Shown here one piece after another: positions 7,019 through 8,675 of a stretch of DNA of 8,675 bases. Origin of the DNA: a candidate division GN15 bacterium (lineage in GTDB: Bacteria > Zixibacteria > MSB-5A5 > GN15 > FEB-12). The stretch lies in assembly GCA_014729205.1 (NCBI GenBank), contig WJKG01000425.1, forward strand, positions 1-8,675, written 5' to 3'. Position numbers and translations under genes: made by a program. Numbering within the stretch: the stretch's first letter is position 1; the number at the start of each line of letters is the position of its first letter. Below the pieces are notes generated by a model, which searched no databases, was not told the origin of the DNA, and was given only the letters and a program-made list of their open reading frames with translations.

Positions 7019-8200
7019 GTGAAGAAGCTGATGCTATTGCTGACAGCGGTCTTAGTAGTTGCTATAGGATGTTCGGAGCAGGCCGAGCAGACGACAGAGA
7101 TGCCCGCGCATCTGCAGCCGTATGCTGATTATGTGAGGGAGCAGGGAGAGCCGCCAACGGAATATATCGCATCGAAGTTCGAGACCCATGATGTCGTATG
7201 GTTGGGGGAGAGCCATCGCATCAAGCATGATCCATTGCTCATCCAGGAGCTGGTACCGGTGGTCTATAAGCAGGGTGTTCGCGGGTTGGCGACGGAGTTC
7301 GCCCGCAAGGAAGACCAGCCGCTGATTGACAGCTTGCTGCGGATGGAGGAGTATGATGAGAGTCTTGCCAAAGAGGTAACCTTCCGTCAATTCGTCCATT
7401 GGCGTTACCAGGAGTATGTTGACATATACAAGGCGATATGGGAGTTCAACCGGAGTCTCCCGGATACCGCAGAGCCGTTCTGGGTGTACGGTTTGAACTG
7501 CTCGCCGGACTGGTCACTGGTAGAGACGGCGGAAGACCGTAGCAACCGAGAGGTAATGCTCGAGGTGTGGGGAGGCTGTGGCGAAGAGGACTGGGCGGAG
7601 GTGATACTCGAACAGGTGGAACAGGGGGACAAGCTATTGGCTTACAGCGGGATTCATCATGCCTTTACGAAGTACTTACAGCCAAGGGTAAAGCCGGAGG
7701 GGGATTCGGTAGAGTTTGTCGAGTTCGTTCAGGATCGGGCGGCGCGCTTCGTGTATGAGGCGATCGGTGACCGCGTGATGACCGTCTTCTTACATGCGCC
7801 GTGGTACGGTCCGGGTGGATATGAGGACTGGCCCTATCCGCCGGCGGCTGGTAAGGTGGATTCGGTAATGGGACTGCTGGGCGCGGAGCACTACCCGGTT
7901 GGTTTCGATGTCGATACCGGTCCCTTCAGCGAGCTTCGCGTACCGCACACGTTGTATGCCAAGGGATACGAGGATTTCACTCTGGGGCAATACTGCGATG
8001 GGTATATCTTCCAACGGCCGTTTGCGGAGTATGAGGCGGTAACGCCGATTGCGGATTTCATCAACGAGAAGAACCTGGACCACGCCCGACGACAAACGGT
8101 GAATCCGCGATACAGGGATTTCACGGTGGAAGAGTCCTACGAGGATGCGATCACGGACCTTCGCAAACAGCAGGAGCATTGGCGGCGATTGTATGATTGA
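7019..8200 (+). CDS. Predicted lipoprotein of the TIKI/ChaN/erythromycin-esterase-like superfamily
   Basis: The product is 393 residues from GTG 7019. The N-terminus is a lipoprotein signal: Lys2-Lys3, a hydrophobic core 4-16, and a lipobox-like AIGC with Cys18. Ser at +2 suggests outer-membrane sorting under the Lol rule. The mature part carries WLGESHRIKHD (Gly63-Glu64-Ser65-His66), ATEF (Glu93), YSGIHHAF (Gly211, His213, His214) and VFLHAPWYGP (His259). This spaced pattern of GE..H, E and G.H elements is typical of the metal-dependent TIKI/ChaN/EreA superfamily, which includes hydrolases, haem-uptake lipoproteins and macrolide esterases. The substrate cannot be read from sequence, and I would not call it an antibiotic-resistance gene. 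It appears to be transcribed from its own promoter, separately from the lpx-nad-gua operon. The superfamily call is moderately sure. Confidence 0.7.
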   Translation: MKKLMLLLTAVLVVAIGCSEQAEQTTEMPAHLQPYADYVREQGEPPTEYIASKFETHDVVWLGESHRIKHDPLLIQELVPVVYKQGVRGLATEFARKEDQPLIDSLLRMEEYDESLAKEVTFRQFVHWRYQEYVDIYKAIWEFNRSLPDTAEPFWVYGLNCSPDWSLVETAEDRSNREVMLEVWGGCGEEDWAEVILEQVEQGDKLLAYSGIHHAFTKYLQPRVKPEGDSVEFVEFVQDRAARFVYEAIGDRVMTVFLHAPWYGPGGYEDWPYPPAAGKVDSVMGLLGAEHYPVGFDVDTGPFSELRVPHTLYAKGYEDFTLGQYCDGYIFQRPFAEYEAVTPIADFINEKNLDHARRQTVNPRYRDFTVEESYEDAITDLRKQQEHWRRLYD

Positions 8201-8224
8201 CGATCGAGGGACCCTGCGTATCAT
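8197..8224 (+). promoter_or_regulatory. Candidate sigma70-type promoter of the hydrolase gene
   Basis: TTGACG (8197-8202) matches the -35 consensus at five of six positions and overlaps the TGA of the lipoprotein gene. TATCAT (8219-8224) matches the -10 at five of six, with a 16-base spacer. Transcription would start near 8231, leaving a leader of about 40-50 bases. Confidence 0.5.
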
Positions 8225-8283
8225 CTGTGACGTTACATGCATGAGTGCTGATCGATAATCTGTCGGCTATGAGGTTGCTGAGA

Positions 8284-8675
8284 ATGATAATCTGGGTCGT
8301 GGGAGCAATCGTAGTTCTGGTTCTGGTGGTGATGGCCTATTTCTGGCTGATCCAGGACCGGATGGTCTTCGCGCCCAGTTCCGATTACACGGTGACGCCG
8401 GATGAGGTGGGTCTGGTGTGGGAGTCGGTCACGCTCCGACACGAGGATGGGCCGAGCATCGTGGCCTGGTACTTTCCGGTGGGTCAACCCCTGGCCAGGA
8501 ATCAACCGGAACCCGACAGCCCCACAGTGTTGTTCTTTCACGGCAACGCCGGCAACAACTCGCACCGTCTGGAAACAGTGGAGTTCCTGCTGGGCCTGGG
8601 CGCGAGTGTCCTGGTGGTAGACTATCGTGGCTATGGTCAGTCCGAGGGCTCACCGAGTGAAAAGGGAGTGTATGC
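8284..8675 (+). CDS. Membrane-anchored alpha/beta hydrolase, BEM46/ABHD13-like (3' end missing)
   Basis: The frame is open to the last base of the window, so only about 130 residues are seen. The first 22 residues (IIWVVGAIVVLVLVVMAYFWL) form one transmembrane segment, followed by QDRMVFAPSS, a typical opening of this family. LFFHGNAGNN is the oxyanion-hole HGN.G motif. VVDYRGYGQSEGSPSE is the conserved strand and turn before the nucleophile elbow. The Ser-Asp-His catalytic residues lie beyond the window. ATG 8284 is preferred because GAGG at 8271-8274 sits 9 bases before it. The in-frame ATG 8269 would add five residues but has no ribosome site, and GTG 8245 is also possible. The catalytic domain probably faces the periplasm or stays membrane-bound. 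Substrate unknown. Confidence 0.8.
   Translation, partial: MIIWVVGAIVVLVLVVMAYFWLIQDRMVFAPSSDYTVTPDEVGLVWESVTLRHEDGPSIVAWYFPVGQPLARNQPEPDSPTVLFFHGNAGNNSHRLETVEFLLGLGASVLVVDYRGYGQSEGSPSEKGVY

Noticed and set aside
7019..8200. Macrolide resistance (erythromycin esterase) gene
   Set aside because: The similarity is at superfamily level only. The lipoprotein anchor and lone context give no support for a resistance role.

Overview
The window is a compact chromosomal segment of a Gram-negative (LPS-making) bacterium, with nearly all coding on the + strand. Three consecutive lipid A/Kdo genes (lpxB, waaA, lpxK) imply an outer membrane with lipopolysaccharide. The moderately high-GC sequence, the unusual gene order and the GTAG-headed palindromic repeats would suit an uncultured environmental lineage. 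I cannot name the phylum from sequence alone; an FCB-like lineage is only a guess.

Positions 1-6469 form one tightly packed polycistron: lpxB (5' end cut off by the window), waaA/kdtA, lpxK, nadB and guaA. Each junction overlaps. lpxB/waaA and lpxK/nadB share one base (TGATG), waaA/lpxK shares four (ATGA), and nadB/guaA shares eight. This indicates co-transcription and probable translational coupling. The first three genes make lipid A disaccharide, phosphorylate it at the 4' position and add Kdo. nadB opens NAD biosynthesis (aspartate to iminoaspartate) and guaA makes GMP, so the operon joins envelope synthesis to two cytosolic cofactor/nucleotide steps. All five proteins keep the family motifs I checked and look functional.

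Positions 6470-7018 are non-coding. They hold a hairpin over the guaA stop codon, then two convergent GTAG-headed palindromes (6578-6609 on +, 6640-6668 on -) that together make a BIME-like REP/inverted-REP pair. A third, diverged GTAG palindrome lies at 6806-6832 (-). Next come a candidate promoter (TTGCAT-N17-TATCAT), a leader of roughly 120 bases and a near-perfect Shine-Dalgarno sequence. This repeat array is the most unusual structure in the window.

Positions 7019-8200 encode a predicted lipoprotein of the TIKI/ChaN/erythromycin-esterase-like superfamily. A second candidate promoter (TTGACG-N16-TATCAT) starts on its stop codon and probably drives the last gene. That gene is a membrane-anchored alpha/beta hydrolase of the BEM46/ABHD13 type, cut off by the window end before its nucleophile. 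I see no tRNA, rRNA, CRISPR array, insertion sequence or transposase gene, and no clearly new multi-gene system.
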